A stretch of 64,000 bases of DNA from a methane-oxidizing endosymbiont of Gigantopelta aegis (GTDB taxonomy: Bacteria > Pseudomonadota > Gammaproteobacteria > Methylococcales > Methylomonadaceae): positions 766,345 to 830,344 of the forward strand of contig NZ_JAEHGD010000001.1 in NCBI RefSeq assembly GCF_016097405.1, in the 5' to 3' direction. Made by a program: the position numbers and the translations under genes. This document shows positions 28,826-37,828 of the stretch, piece by piece. How positions within the stretch are numbered: position 1 is the stretch's first letter; each line of letters starts with the position of its first letter. Below the pieces are notes generated by a model, which saw only the letters and a list, made by a program, of their open reading frames with translations, was not told the DNA's origin and searched no databases.

Positions 28826-31800
28826 AGCGTTTAACGCAACCGAAACCCCGCTTACAACGGGCATCAATCTGATCGAAGCCAGCGCGGGTACAGGTAAGAC
28901 CTATACCATCGCCACGCTAGTTATGCGTTTTATCGTCGAACAAGGGTTGTTAATCGAACAACTTTTGATTGTTACTTTCACAAAAGCCGCGACTGAAGAA
29001 CTCAAAGACCGTATCCGCGCCCGTCTAGTCGAGGCTAAACAGGCATTAGACAACATTCCTGACCCAGCGCATGACAGCGGCCTCCATGACTGGCTGTTCA
29101 GCTTGGGTATTGATTCACAAACCCTCCGTACCCGGCTTAATCTGGCATTGATGAATATCGACCAGGCCGATATTTTTACCATTCACGGTTTTTGTCAGCG
29201 CATCTTGACCGAACATGCGCTGGAAAGTGGCCAACTATTTAACTCTGAACTCACAGAAGACATCAAACCGATACAGCAACAATGCTGCGACGATTTCTGG
29301 CGGCAACAACTGTATCTTCGCGACGTGTGGGAAAGCGCAGTCTTGACCCGAAACTACCCCACGCCGGATGATTTATTCGCAGCAATTTCACCGATCAGCC
29401 CCGAATACCAACTGCTACCGAAAGTCGAGACACTCGATACGCTATTCCAGCGTTTGCGCAAACAGGCAAAATCACTGCCAAAGGCACTGGACAACGTCTT
29501 CTCCGCATTGAGCACTGCCCTAGACGACAATAAATTTAAAAAAAATATTCTGGAAAACATCCTGGAGAATAAAGCCAGCTTTTATCAATGGGCGCAAGGT
29601 GAGAGCATCGTCATACCTGATTTCTCGGCCCTGACTCGGGAAACCTTATTCAAAGGATTAAATGGCAACAAATTACGCGGCGATGAAAAAAAAGACCAGT
29701 ATCTCGATGAACTCGGTTTGGAAACGACGCCATTCTCACAACTTCAACGCACGCTACAACACATCGACATCAGCTTTCGCCAAAATCTGTATTACAGCCT
29801 TGTAAATACGCTGCCCGCACGATTGGCGCAACATAACCTGATGTCCTTTGACGATCTTATCACCCGGCTGGCGCATGCCTTACAAGGCGACCAGAAACAG
29901 CATTTACAACAAGCGCTACAACAACGTTACAAAGCGGCGTTTATTGATGAATTTCAAGATACCGACAGCAATCAATGGACAATTTTTTCCACCCTGTTTC
30001 AAGCCAGCGATCAATTTCTGTTTTTGATTGGCGACCCTAAACAAGCAATCTATAAATTCCGCGGTGCCGATATTTATTCCTATTTCACCGCACAAACCCA
30101 GGCACAACATTTATTTACTCTGCATAAAAACTGGCGCTCCCACCCCAAGCTGGTCGCAGCCGTCAATGCCTTGTTTGAGTACCGAGAACATCCATTTTTA
30201 TTCAAAGAACTCGCTTTCAACCCGGTTGCCGCCGCCAAATCTGCCGATGATGGCGAAATCAGAAGTGGGTCGAAAAAAGTCGCACCCTTACTTCTTGCAC
30301 AACTAGGCAAAAACGACGGCAAACAACCACACTGGACAAAAACTGCAGCCTCCGCACTGATTCAGCGACATGTCGTCGCCGAAATCTTATCGCTGTTAAA
30401 CGGCCAATACACGATTACCACAAAAAACCAATCTCAAGCTGTCAAACCCAGCGACATCGCCATTCTGGTCAGAACCCATACCCAGGCCCAGGACTATCAA
30501 CGCTGCTTGAACGATTACCGCATCCCTGCCATCGTCAACAGCAATGACTCGGTCTTTTCCAGCCAGGAAGCGCACGACCTTTATACCTTATTATTAGCAC
30601 TGGAACAGCCGGGTAACAGTGTTCTGCTAAAACAAGCCCTGGCATTGCACTGGTTCGGCCTCGATGGCCAGACATTTTACCAACTCAGCCAGGATGACAT
30701 GTTACTGGAGCAATGGATTATTCGCTTCCACGACTATCATCAACTATGGCAAAAAAGCGGCCTTCTAAGCATGATGACTGCCGTATTCAGCCGCGAAAAT
30801 ATCATTGCCAATCTTGCCCGGCAACCACAGGCGGAAAGAATACTCACCAATATCAATCATTTGCTGGAGCTGGCCCAGCAGACCGCTAGCGAACATCATC
30901 TGGGGCCCAACAAAATTTTGGATTGGCTGCACCATGCTATCACCCAGAAAAGTCAACATGAAGCGGCGCAATTACGCCTGGAAAGCGATGAAAATGCAGT
31001 AAAAATCATCACCCTGCACAGCTCCAAAGGGCTCGAATTCCCCATTGTATTCTGCCCGGTCTTATGGGATAGCGGCCGACCGCAAAATGACAAAAAGCCG
31101 CTACAATTTCATAAAAATGGCCAAATTTATGTCGATTTTGGTTCGGACCAGATTGAACAGTATAAAGAACTTGCCGCAAACGAACAACAGGCCGAAGATA
31201 TTCGGCTGTTTTATGTTGCCTTAACCCGTGCAAAATTTCGTTGCTACCTGTACTGGGCCGATGTCAGAACCAAAGATAAGCCCAATCAATCGGCTATGGG
31301 CTGGCTACTGCAACTGACTGAACAGGATTTTTCAGGCCAGCAACGCATATTACAATCTTTTGCTGAAAACAGCCCTGACAGCTTTGCCTATCAACTGTTG
31401 GATACGAATATTGAAATTGACAGCCATTATCAGACCCAAACACCTGAACAAACACTCACCGCCCGCCGCCATCACCGGGATTTGTCCAGCCACTGGCAAA
31501 TGAGCAGTTACACAGCCTTGTCGGCCTTGAGTATGTCCGACTCCCCCGATTTCCCCCAGGATAAAGCTGATGAAAGCGATGATTTAATCGACGAAAAAGG
31601 CAGTGCGTTACTGCCGAAAGGCGCACATACCGGCAATGTTTTGCACGATATTCTGGAAAAAACCAGTTTTCAAACCTTGGCCAATGGCGACGACATCAGT
31701 CAGCAGCGCCAGCAAAGTTGCTTACGTTACGGCCTGTCGATGGAACAACCAGAAATCATTGACCGATTACTGCAAACCACCGTTAATACACCGCTCAACC

Positions 31801-32318
31801 GCGATGACCCTGACTTCAAGCTGGCCAATATTCCAGATCATCACTGTATCAAGGAAATGCCATTCTATCTGGCCTTAAAAACCACTCAGATAGAAAACAT
31901 CAATGCTATTTTAGCCGACTGCCCAGCCGTTCAGCCGCTATCGAGGCGAAAAATAAGCGGATTTCTAACCGGCTTTATTGATTTGGTTTGCTGTTATAAG
32001 GGTCGCTATTACGTCATGGATTACAAATCCAATGCCTTAGACCAGTACACCTCAGATCATCTGACACAGGCCATGCGAGAACACAATTATGGACTGCAAT
32101 ACTGGATCTATGCCTTGGTGCTGCATTTTGCCCTGAAAAACCGCTTGCCCGGCTATCACTTTGAACAGCATTTTGGCGGCATTAAATATCTGTTTTTACG
32201 CGGTATGCAACCAGAGCATCCTGAATCGGGTGTTTACAGCGACACCCCTGACCTGGAAACGCTGGAAATGTTAGCCAAGCTGTTTTCCCCAAACTATGAG
32301 GCCATCACGGTTGATTGA
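28815..32318 (+). CDS. recB: Exodeoxyribonuclease V beta subunit RecB
   Basis: RecB is the 3'-5' helicase and nuclease subunit of RecBCD. The start at 28815 gives 1167 residues (E. coli 1180). Helicase motifs are the Walker A EASAGTGKT near residue 20, IDEFQDTD near 382, GDPKQAIY, and TLHSSKGLEFPIV near 735. The C-terminal nuclease domain keeps GFLTGFIDLV and YYVMDYKSN (Asp and Lys of the catalytic site). recD does not follow: the next gene is convergent and overlaps by 14 bases. RecD must be elsewhere or absent. Confidence 0.97.
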   Translation: MTFKAFNATETPLTTGINLIEASAGTGKTYTIATLVMRFIVEQGLLIEQLLIVTFTKAATEELKDRIRARLVEAKQALDNIPDPAHDSGLHDWLFSLGIDSQTLRTRLNLALMNIDQADIFTIHGFCQRILTEHALESGQLFNSELTEDIKPIQQQCCDDFWRQQLYLRDVWESAVLTRNYPTPDDLFAAISPISPEYQLLPKVETLDTLFQRLRKQAKSLPKALDNVFSALSTALDDNKFKKNILENILENKASFYQWAQGESIVIPDFSALTRETLFKGLNGNKLRGDEKKDQYLDELGLETTPFSQLQRTLQHIDISFRQNLYYSLVNTLPARLAQHNLMSFDDLITRLAHALQGDQKQHLQQALQQRYKAAFIDEFQDTDSNQWTIFSTLFQASDQFLFLIGDPKQAIYKFRGADIYSYFTAQTQAQHLFTLHKNWRSHPKLVAAVNALFEYREHPFLFKELAFNPVAAAKSADDGEIRSGSKKVAPLLLAQLGKNDGKQPHWTKTAASALIQRHVVAEILSLLNGQYTITTKNQSQAVKPSDIAILVRTHTQAQDYQRCLNDYRIPAIVNSNDSVFSSQEAHDLYTLLLALEQPGNSVLLKQALALHWFGLDGQTFYQLSQDDMLLEQWIIRFHDYHQLWQKSGLLSMMTAVFSRENIIANLARQPQAERILTNINHLLELAQQTASEHHLGPNKILDWLHHAITQKSQHEAAQLRLESDENAVKIITLHSSKGLEFPIVFCPVLWDSGRPQNDKKPLQFHKNGQIYVDFGSDQIEQYKELAANEQQAEDIRLFYVALTRAKFRCYLYWADVRTKDKPNQSAMGWLLQLTEQDFSGQQRILQSFAENSPDSFAYQLLDTNIEIDSHYQTQTPEQTLTARRHHRDLSSHWQMSSYTALSALSMSDSPDFPQDKADESDDLIDEKGSALLPKGAHTGNVLHDILEKTSFQTLANGDDISQQRQQSCLRYGLSMEQPEIIDRLLQTTVNTPLNRDDPDFKLANIPDHHCIKEMPFYLALKTTQIENINAILADCPAVQPLSRRKISGFLTGFIDLVCCYKGRYYVMDYKSNALDQYTSDHLTQAMREHNYGLQYWIYALVLHFALKNRLPGYHFEQHFGGIKYLFLRGMQPEHPESGVYSDTPDLETLEMLAKLFSPNYEAITVD

Positions 32319-33819
32319 GCGCCTGCCAAAATGCCTGTTGCTGTTGAAAACCCAAAATCCCCTGCGCCGCCTTGACTCCGGAAACACTGACCCCATAAAC
32401 ACCACCGCCGGGCGTCGTCCAGTGCCCGGCAAAATACAGCCCGGCCAAAGATGACTGGTTTTGCACCCGCATCGGCCCAATTTGATCCGGCGCGACATCC
32501 CACCCATAGGCCGCGCCTTGCTCGTTTGCGGTATAACGCTGCAAAGTCTGCGGCGAACCCCCTTCGATAAAGCAAATATGTTGTTTCAGCCCCGGCACAT
32601 ACTGATCAGCCAATTCCAACATATCATCAATAACTTGCGACTTGCGCACTTGCCAATCAACCGCTGACACAAACGGCATCAGTGTAGTTAATAGCAAAAG
32701 ATGTCGCCCATCTGCCGCCAAGCCTGGATCCAGCAAGGTCGGCGTCGTAATACTCAGCCAGCTGACCTCACCCTGACAGGTCCGCTGATAATTTTTGTCA
32801 TGATCAAAATCTGCATAACAAAAACACTCATGTCCGAGCTGCATCCGCCGCATATCCAGGTCAGTCACGATATACACCACAAAAACCGATAGTGACGGCC
32901 GCATTTTCCGTATGCGCTGCAAAAAACGCCGCGAGAAATGTGCCTCGCCGACCATTTTAAAGATAGTTTGCTTCATATCCGCATTGGACACAACACAGCT
33001 CGCCGCAATGGTTTCGCCGTTTGTTTGCACGCCAGTCACCCGCTGGTTTTCGACTACAATCGTATCCACTCTTGCTTTAAAGCGAACTTCGCCGCCGTAC
33101 TGCTCAATCGCCTTCACCAGTATATTTGCCAGCGACTGAAAGCCGCCCTTGCAATAATAGGAGCCATCAATCATATAGCCGATGAGCATGGTAGCCCAAT
33201 AAACAAATGAAACTTTCCCCGGCGGCAGTCCCAAATAAGGCCAATGACTGGCAAATACACCCAACACCTTGGGCTCGGAAATAAATTCGGCGGCGACATC
33301 CTTCAAAGTCGCTTTACGATAACGAAACAAGGCCGGCAGTTTTTTTTGCGCCGTGTCATAATCCATACCGACCATCATTTCATCCGCGACCGTAATTTCT
33401 TCAGCAATTTTCCAGCATAACGCGACCAGTTGCTTTAAACCTGTTTTTTGCTCGGGAAAATCACGCCCTAAGCGTTCGACAAAAGCATCGGCCGTTTGCG
33501 GTAACGCCATTTCCAAACCAGGATAATACACATGACTGAACGGATTGACCGGGATGAATTCGATTTGATCATCGACGCCCAGTGTTTTCAGAATCTTATA
33601 AATGACCTGCCCGCCCGCATAGCCTTCCGGACCACAACCGCTGATCAAATGGACGCCGGCATCGAACCAGTATTGTTTTCGCTTGAAACCATGCGCATAG
33701 CCGCCGGCACGATCGTGCGCCTCCAACAGCAAGACCGACTTACCCGCCTTGGCCAACAGGGCTGCCGCCGTCAAGCCACCGATGCCACTGCCGATGACGA
33801 CAACATCGTAATGCTTCAC
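32305..33819 (-). CDS. FAD-dependent oxidoreductase (CrtI / retinol-saturase-like)
   Basis: About 504 residues. The N-terminus has the dinucleotide-binding fold VVVIGSGIGGLTAAALLA and EAHDRAGGYAHGFKR, and the C-terminus has LYFAGHWTTPGGGVYGVSVSG, the FAD signature of phytoene desaturase and all-trans-retinol 13,14-reductase relatives. I prefer GTG at 33819, overlapping the thioesterase stop as GTGA; an in-frame ATG lies at 33870. In aryl-polyene or xanthomonadin clusters a similar enzyme accompanies polyene synthesis, which is the likely context here. The substrate is not known. It is the last gene of a four-gene operon. Confidence 0.82.
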   Translation of the reverse strand: MKHYDVVVIGSGIGGLTAAALLAKAGKSVLLLEAHDRAGGYAHGFKRKQYWFDAGVHLISGCGPEGYAGGQVIYKILKTLGVDDQIEFIPVNPFSHVYYPGLEMALPQTADAFVERLGRDFPEQKTGLKQLVALCWKIAEEITVADEMMVGMDYDTAQKKLPALFRYRKATLKDVAAEFISEPKVLGVFASHWPYLGLPPGKVSFVYWATMLIGYMIDGSYYCKGGFQSLANILVKAIEQYGGEVRFKARVDTIVVENQRVTGVQTNGETIAASCVVSNADMKQTIFKMVGEAHFSRRFLQRIRKMRPSLSVFVVYIVTDLDMRRMQLGHECFCYADFDHDKNYQRTCQGEVSWLSITTPTLLDPGLAADGRHLLLLTTLMPFVSAVDWQVRKSQVIDDMLELADQYVPGLKQHICFIEGGSPQTLQRYTANEQGAAYGWDVAPDQIGPMRVQNQSSLAGLYFAGHWTTPGGGVYGVSVSGVKAAQGILGFQQQQAFWQALNQP

Positions 33820-34238
33820 AACTGTGCTAACCCTAGTTTTTGCCAAAAAACAGGCGGCGTTTGATAACACATTTCACCACTATCCATAGAGACGGCCACC
33901 TGACAGGTAAAGCCGCGGCACAAGCGTCGTCCGCTGCCTTTATCCCGAATGGTGTAGTGTATTTTCATCCGGTTTTCCCATTCCAGCAAACGGCAATGTA
34001 CCCGGATTTTTTGTCCGAAGCGGGCCGCATGAGCATAACGAATATGCACTTCGATAATCGGCCAAACGTAACCTGTTTGCCGCATGACCTGGTAACCGTA
34101 GTCGATTTTATCTAACAAGGCACAACGCGCGATTTCAAAATATTTCAAATAATGTCCATGCCAGACAATTTCCATCGAATCGACATCAAAAAATGGCACC
34201 TCTAGTTCGACATCGGCTTCCAGTTTGATTTCAGTCAT
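33816..34238 (-). CDS. 4HBT-type acyl-CoA/ACP thioesterase
   Basis: A 140-residue hotdog-fold protein. The segment PFFDVDSMEIVWHGHYLKYFE holds the catalytic Asp and the pattern of 4-hydroxybenzoyl-CoA thioesterase relatives, followed by IRYAHAARFGQKIRVHCRL. It would release or edit acyl chains from a carrier in polyene biosynthesis. It overlaps the ammonia-lyase by eight bases and the oxidoreductase by four, so translation is probably coupled. The assignment to a pigment pathway is inferred from neighbours. Confidence 0.85.
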   Translation of the reverse strand: MTEIKLEADVELEVPFFDVDSMEIVWHGHYLKYFEIARCALLDKIDYGYQVMRQTGYVWPIIEVHIRYAHAARFGQKIRVHCRLLEWENRMKIHYTIRDKGSGRRLCRGFTCQVAVSMDSGEMCYQTPPVFWQKLGLAQL

Positions 34239-35745
34239 AAAGGCTCCAATGTTGCGCGCGAATCAAGGCAACACCCTGGCGTAATGCAGCATCTAACGCC
34301 CTATCCTGTTCCAGAAAAGGGAAAAATGCTGCCACCTGCCGGCAGGTTTGTTGCAATGACTTGCTTAGAATCACCTGCTCCCCGCGCAAGTTCACCGCCT
34401 GCACCGAGGCCATCAACATTGCGGCAGTGACCTGTTCGGTGAGCTCCAGCACCCGAATGCAATCGCGCGCGGCAATCGTGCCCATGCTGACTTTATCCTG
34501 ATTATGACATTCGGTGGATCTGGAAAAGACGCTGGCCGGCATAGTCAATTTTAACGCCTCCGCAGTCCACGCCGATACCGCGATGTGCAGAGCCTTAAAA
34601 CCATGATTCAGCACCTTCTGATCGCCCATTGCACCAGACAGATTAGCTGGCAAACCATGATTGAATTTTGGATCAGTCAATTGCGCCATTTGCCGATCCA
34701 ATAAATCTGCCATATTGGCCACCGCCGTTTTCATACTGTCCATCGCAAAGGCAATATGGCCACCATAAAAATGACCACCGTGCAGCACATGCTCGCCTTC
34801 TGCATCAATAATCGGATTGTCGTTAGCGCTGTTCAACTCATTTTCGATAAATTGCCGCCACCACGGCAACGCATCCTCCACCACACCAATGACATGCGGT
34901 GCACAGCGGATAGAATAGCGATCCTGCAAGCGGGTGTCATTCCGTGGTGTTTCTGTCGTAATATGCAGATCACCTCGAATCCGCGCCGCCACCTTAATTT
35001 GACCCTGATGCGGTTTGACCGAAAACAATTTTTCATCAAAATGATACGCATTGCCTAACACCGCAACTGAGACCAGGCTGGTAATTCGTGTGCATAATTG
35101 CGCCAGATAATGCGTGCGCTGCCAGGCCAGACAGGCGACTGCCGTCATCACCGCCGTACCGTTCATCAGCGCCAAACCCTCCTTAGGCTTCAACGTCAAC
35201 GGTGTTATCCCGACCTGTTGCAAAGCAAGCTCGGCAGAGCGCTTTTCACCTTGATACATGACCTCGCGCTCGCCTGCCAGTACGGCGGCTAGATAAGACA
35301 GCGGGGTTAAATCACCACTGGCACCGACCGAACCTTCCTGCGGTATCAAGGGTAAAATATCATGCTGCAACAATTGTACAATCTGTTGCAACAAACAATA
35401 GCGCACACCGGAAAAACCCTGCGCCAAACTCTGCAACCGCACCGCCAAAATGGCTCGCGTTTGCTCTGGAGAAAAATAATCCCCCAAACCACAACCGTGA
35501 AAAGTGTACAGATGCTTAGGCAATTCGTGAACCTGATCTAACGGCACCGCAACCGTGCAGGAATCACCATAGCCTGTCGTGACACCATAAACGACGCCTT
35601 CTTCCCGCAATAACTGGTCGATAAATTCAGCACCACGATCGATTCTACGCACAAAACCGACATCATCGCTTAATTGCACAGCTTGTTTTTGTGTCGCAAT
35701 CTGCCAAATGTCTTCGATCGTCAGCGCCTGCCCATCAATCCTCAT
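34231..35745 (-). CDS. Aromatic amino acid ammonia-lyase (HAL/PAL/TAL family)
   Basis: The family removes ammonia from His, Phe or Tyr, giving an unsaturated acid. About 504 residues from ATG 35745 (an in-frame ATG at 35781 is the alternative). The MIO cofactor tripeptide ASG is at residues 142-144 within GSVGASGDLTPLS. VYGVTTGYGDS near 52 and TECHNQDKVSMGT near 414 are further signatures. No hutU, hutI or hutG genes are near, which argues against histidine degradation. The neighbours (acyltransferase, thioesterase, FAD enzyme) match the lyase of aryl-polyene/xanthomonadin clusters. Substrate preference cannot be read safely. Confidence 0.88.
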   Translation of the reverse strand: MRIDGQALTIEDIWQIATQKQAVQLSDDVGFVRRIDRGAEFIDQLLREEGVVYGVTTGYGDSCTVAVPLDQVHELPKHLYTFHGCGLGDYFSPEQTRAILAVRLQSLAQGFSGVRYCLLQQIVQLLQHDILPLIPQEGSVGASGDLTPLSYLAAVLAGEREVMYQGEKRSAELALQQVGITPLTLKPKEGLALMNGTAVMTAVACLAWQRTHYLAQLCTRITSLVSVAVLGNAYHFDEKLFSVKPHQGQIKVAARIRGDLHITTETPRNDTRLQDRYSIRCAPHVIGVVEDALPWWRQFIENELNSANDNPIIDAEGEHVLHGGHFYGGHIAFAMDSMKTAVANMADLLDRQMAQLTDPKFNHGLPANLSGAMGDQKVLNHGFKALHIAVSAWTAEALKLTMPASVFSRSTECHNQDKVSMGTIAARDCIRVLELTEQVTAAMLMASVQAVNLRGEQVILSKSLQQTCRQVAAFFPFLEQDRALDAALRQGVALIRAQHWSLYD

Positions 35746-35761
35746 TGCTCGCTCGGTGTCC

Positions 35762-36676
35762 TTAGCTTTGCCAAAAATCATAAAAATTAAACCATTGTAA
35801 TGGCGCTTTTTTCACATAACGCTGCAAAACAGCGCTATATTTTTGCACACAGGACGTAATCGCCTGCTGCCGCTGTTTTCGTGGAAATGACAATTTGTTA
35901 CTAAATAGATCGAAGTAAATATGATGCACACCCTCTTGTTTAATACAAAACAGCGTGAAAACCGGACATTTTAACAACGAGGCCAAAATAAAAGGCCCTT
36001 GAGGAAACAAGGCTGTCTTACCTAAAAACTCTGCCTCAGCCACACGTCCCTGGCCTGTCACTGGCACCCTGTCTGCGGCAATAATGACTAATTCGCCCGC
36101 ATTGATTCTATCCTCCAGTAGCATCGCCGTCGCCGCATTGATTTCAGTCACTTGAATCAGATTCATGCGGCTGCCTGCCGAGACTTCATTTAATACGCTA
36201 TTGAATTTTTCCGCATGCCGGGTATGCACCAACACATTCACCGTCACCCGCTTGCCAATCCAGGCGATCACTCGGCAAACTTCCAGGTTTCCCAAATGAG
36301 ACCCCAACATCAGTACACCTTGTCCTTGCGACAAATATTTCTGCACCGCTTCGCGCCCATGATAACGTACATCATCCATCGATAACGCGCCACTCCAGGC
36401 AGCCAGTTTATCGACCATACTATTGGCGAAACAGATAAAATGCCGGTAACTGCCCCAAACACCGCTTTCAATCGGCATATCGGGAAAAACAGTTTTAACC
36501 CGTTGAAGATATTGTTGACTGGCTTCCCGCCCGCTACGATTGATTAACCAATAATAACTGACGACAGGATACAAAAAAAACTGCAACACCTTGCGGCCAG
36601 CCAATAAATAAACTTTTAACAAAAAGCGCATTCCCCAGACCACGCCACGCTCTTGAATCGTTGACCAATGCGCCAT
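35762..36676 (-). CDS. LpxL/HtrB-like lysophospholipid acyltransferase
   Basis: A 304-residue membrane-associated acyltransferase. GSHLGNLEV near residue 123 holds the H-x4-E catalytic motif of the LpxL/HtrB family, and ADRVPVTGQGR near 199 and FPQGPFILA near 222 are further matching blocks. In aryl-polyene clusters such an enzyme is thought to attach the polyene to a lipid. It is the first gene of the four-gene operon; the ammonia-lyase follows within 16 bases. A lipid A acyltransferase role cannot be excluded from sequence alone. Confidence 0.85.
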   Translation of the reverse strand: MAHWSTIQERGVVWGMRFLLKVYLLAGRKVLQFFLYPVVSYYWLINRSGREASQQYLQRVKTVFPDMPIESGVWGSYRHFICFANSMVDKLAAWSGALSMDDVRYHGREAVQKYLSQGQGVLMLGSHLGNLEVCRVIAWIGKRVTVNVLVHTRHAEKFNSVLNEVSAGSRMNLIQVTEINAATAMLLEDRINAGELVIIAADRVPVTGQGRVAEAEFLGKTALFPQGPFILASLLKCPVFTLFCIKQEGVHHIYFDLFSNKLSFPRKQRQQAITSCVQKYSAVLQRYVKKAPLQWFNFYDFWQS

Positions 36677-36755
36677 GATTGTTTGCTCGATTGCTCAAAT
36701 CAAACCAATCATAATATGGTTTCTGGGTCTGTTTGACAACATCCGCTTAGAGAGG

Positions 36756-36794
36756 AAACACATCCTTGTGTTTATAGAACGGGAAACAAGCCCG
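36756..36794. repeat. Tandem small hairpins downstream of the YcnI-like gene
   Basis: Two adjacent stem-loops, AAACAC/GTGTTT (36756-36761 with 36768-36773) and CGGG/CCCG (36780-36783 with 36791-36794), share a GGAAACA-type arm and lie in the 214-base gap between the YcnI-like gene and the acyltransferase. They could be a short interspersed repeat or a weak transcript end. Nothing else is recognised in that gap. Confidence 0.45.
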
Positions 36795-36890
36795 TGTTGA
36801 TAGCATCAAGATTTGATGAAAAATGAGAGTGGTTCCATTGATCGTTTTGCAAATTTCTGGTGTGCCAAAAATAATTTGCTAGTGTACATC

Positions 36891-37715
36891 TTAATCGTTA
36901 TCTTCCTTGTCATCCTTATGTTTCTTTTCATGACGATCTCTGCCACCAAAGATATCAATATCAGCATCAGTCGGCCTGATTGTTTGGCTCTCTGCAATGA
37001 CATTACCTTGATCATCCACCGCGCAATTTGCCGGATAAGGGTTTTTGGTAACATCTCTGACGACTTTGAAATAAGGCACATAAGTTTCTTCCAGGCGCAA
37101 TTTAGGTCCATCTTGCGGGAATCTCGCCGATCCAGTCGTGCCAATCCAAGCGGTCACATATCCTTCCTTGCAATACTGTATTGCCGGCATTTCCACTCTC
37201 AACTCACCCACACAACTGGCTGGATCAATTTTAGGAAATTTAGTCTTGATTTCCAGGTTATCGTAATGATCGTTATCAACATGCCCACCTAGCCACTTGA
37301 TTGCCCGGGTATCCGTATCTTTCAATCCATGACTGTAGAAAGGACTGACATTTCCTTTGACAACCTTGACTTTTCGCCAGTTTCTGGACACTCTGGCTTT
37401 AGTACCCATCACCGCATTAGCCGGATACATCTCTCCGGTATGGCGATTTTTGGTATAAAAATCCGCTGACAATGCCATCGAATTTGGCAAAATCAACACC
37501 ACATCTGTAGTTGGATAATGATTACGATTTGCATCCGAACAACTATGCGGTAGATTCAGGCTAATGAAGGCACTTTTGCCCTCCAGATATTCTCTGCCAT
37601 CATCACCCAATGAAAAGAGATTTTCTGTCGCGATGTTCACATGAGCCGAAGCCAAACTGCTAGCAACCGCCATCAGACAGGCTGCCGTCGTTTTATAAAA
37701 TTGTTTTTTCAACAT
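36891..37715 (-). CDS. Secreted YcnI-like (DUF1775) protein with predicted N-terminal His
   Basis: A 274-residue exported protein. The signal peptide ends ASA and cleavage would leave HVNIATEN as the mature start, so His25 becomes residue 1. The following ISLNLPHSCSDANRN and TTDVVLILPNS match the core of DUF1775/YcnI domains. Bacterial YcnI is reported to bind copper through its N-terminal His (a monohistidine brace) with a Trp. The mature protein has Cys residues that may pair and an unusual charged His/Asp tail (GRDRHEKKHKDDKEDND). A copper-handling role in the periplasm is plausible in a pMMO organism, but it is inference. AAAGGAG precedes the ATG. It appears to be monocistronic. Confidence 0.72.
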   Translation of the reverse strand: MLKKQFYKTTAACLMAVASSLASAHVNIATENLFSLGDDGREYLEGKSAFISLNLPHSCSDANRNHYPTTDVVLILPNSMALSADFYTKNRHTGEMYPANAVMGTKARVSRNWRKVKVVKGNVSPFYSHGLKDTDTRAIKWLGGHVDNDHYDNLEIKTKFPKIDPASCVGELRVEMPAIQYCKEGYVTAWIGTTGSARFPQDGPKLRLEETYVPYFKVVRDVTKNPYPANCAVDDQGNVIAESQTIRPTDADIDIFGGRDRHEKKHKDDKEDND

Positions 37716-37828
37716 TGAGCACTCCTTTTGTTTACAGGTTTACAGGAAAAATTTCCTTTAAACAAAGAAGCATCATTCATACCAAACAATTAATTCATTT
37801 TAAATTCAATACATTAACACAAATGAAC

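Noticed and set aside
34231-35745. Histidine ammonia-lyase hutH of a histidine-degradation pathway
   Set aside because: No hutU, hutI, hutG or hutC nearby, and the overlapping acyltransferase, thioesterase and FAD enzyme genes point to a pigment-type pathway.
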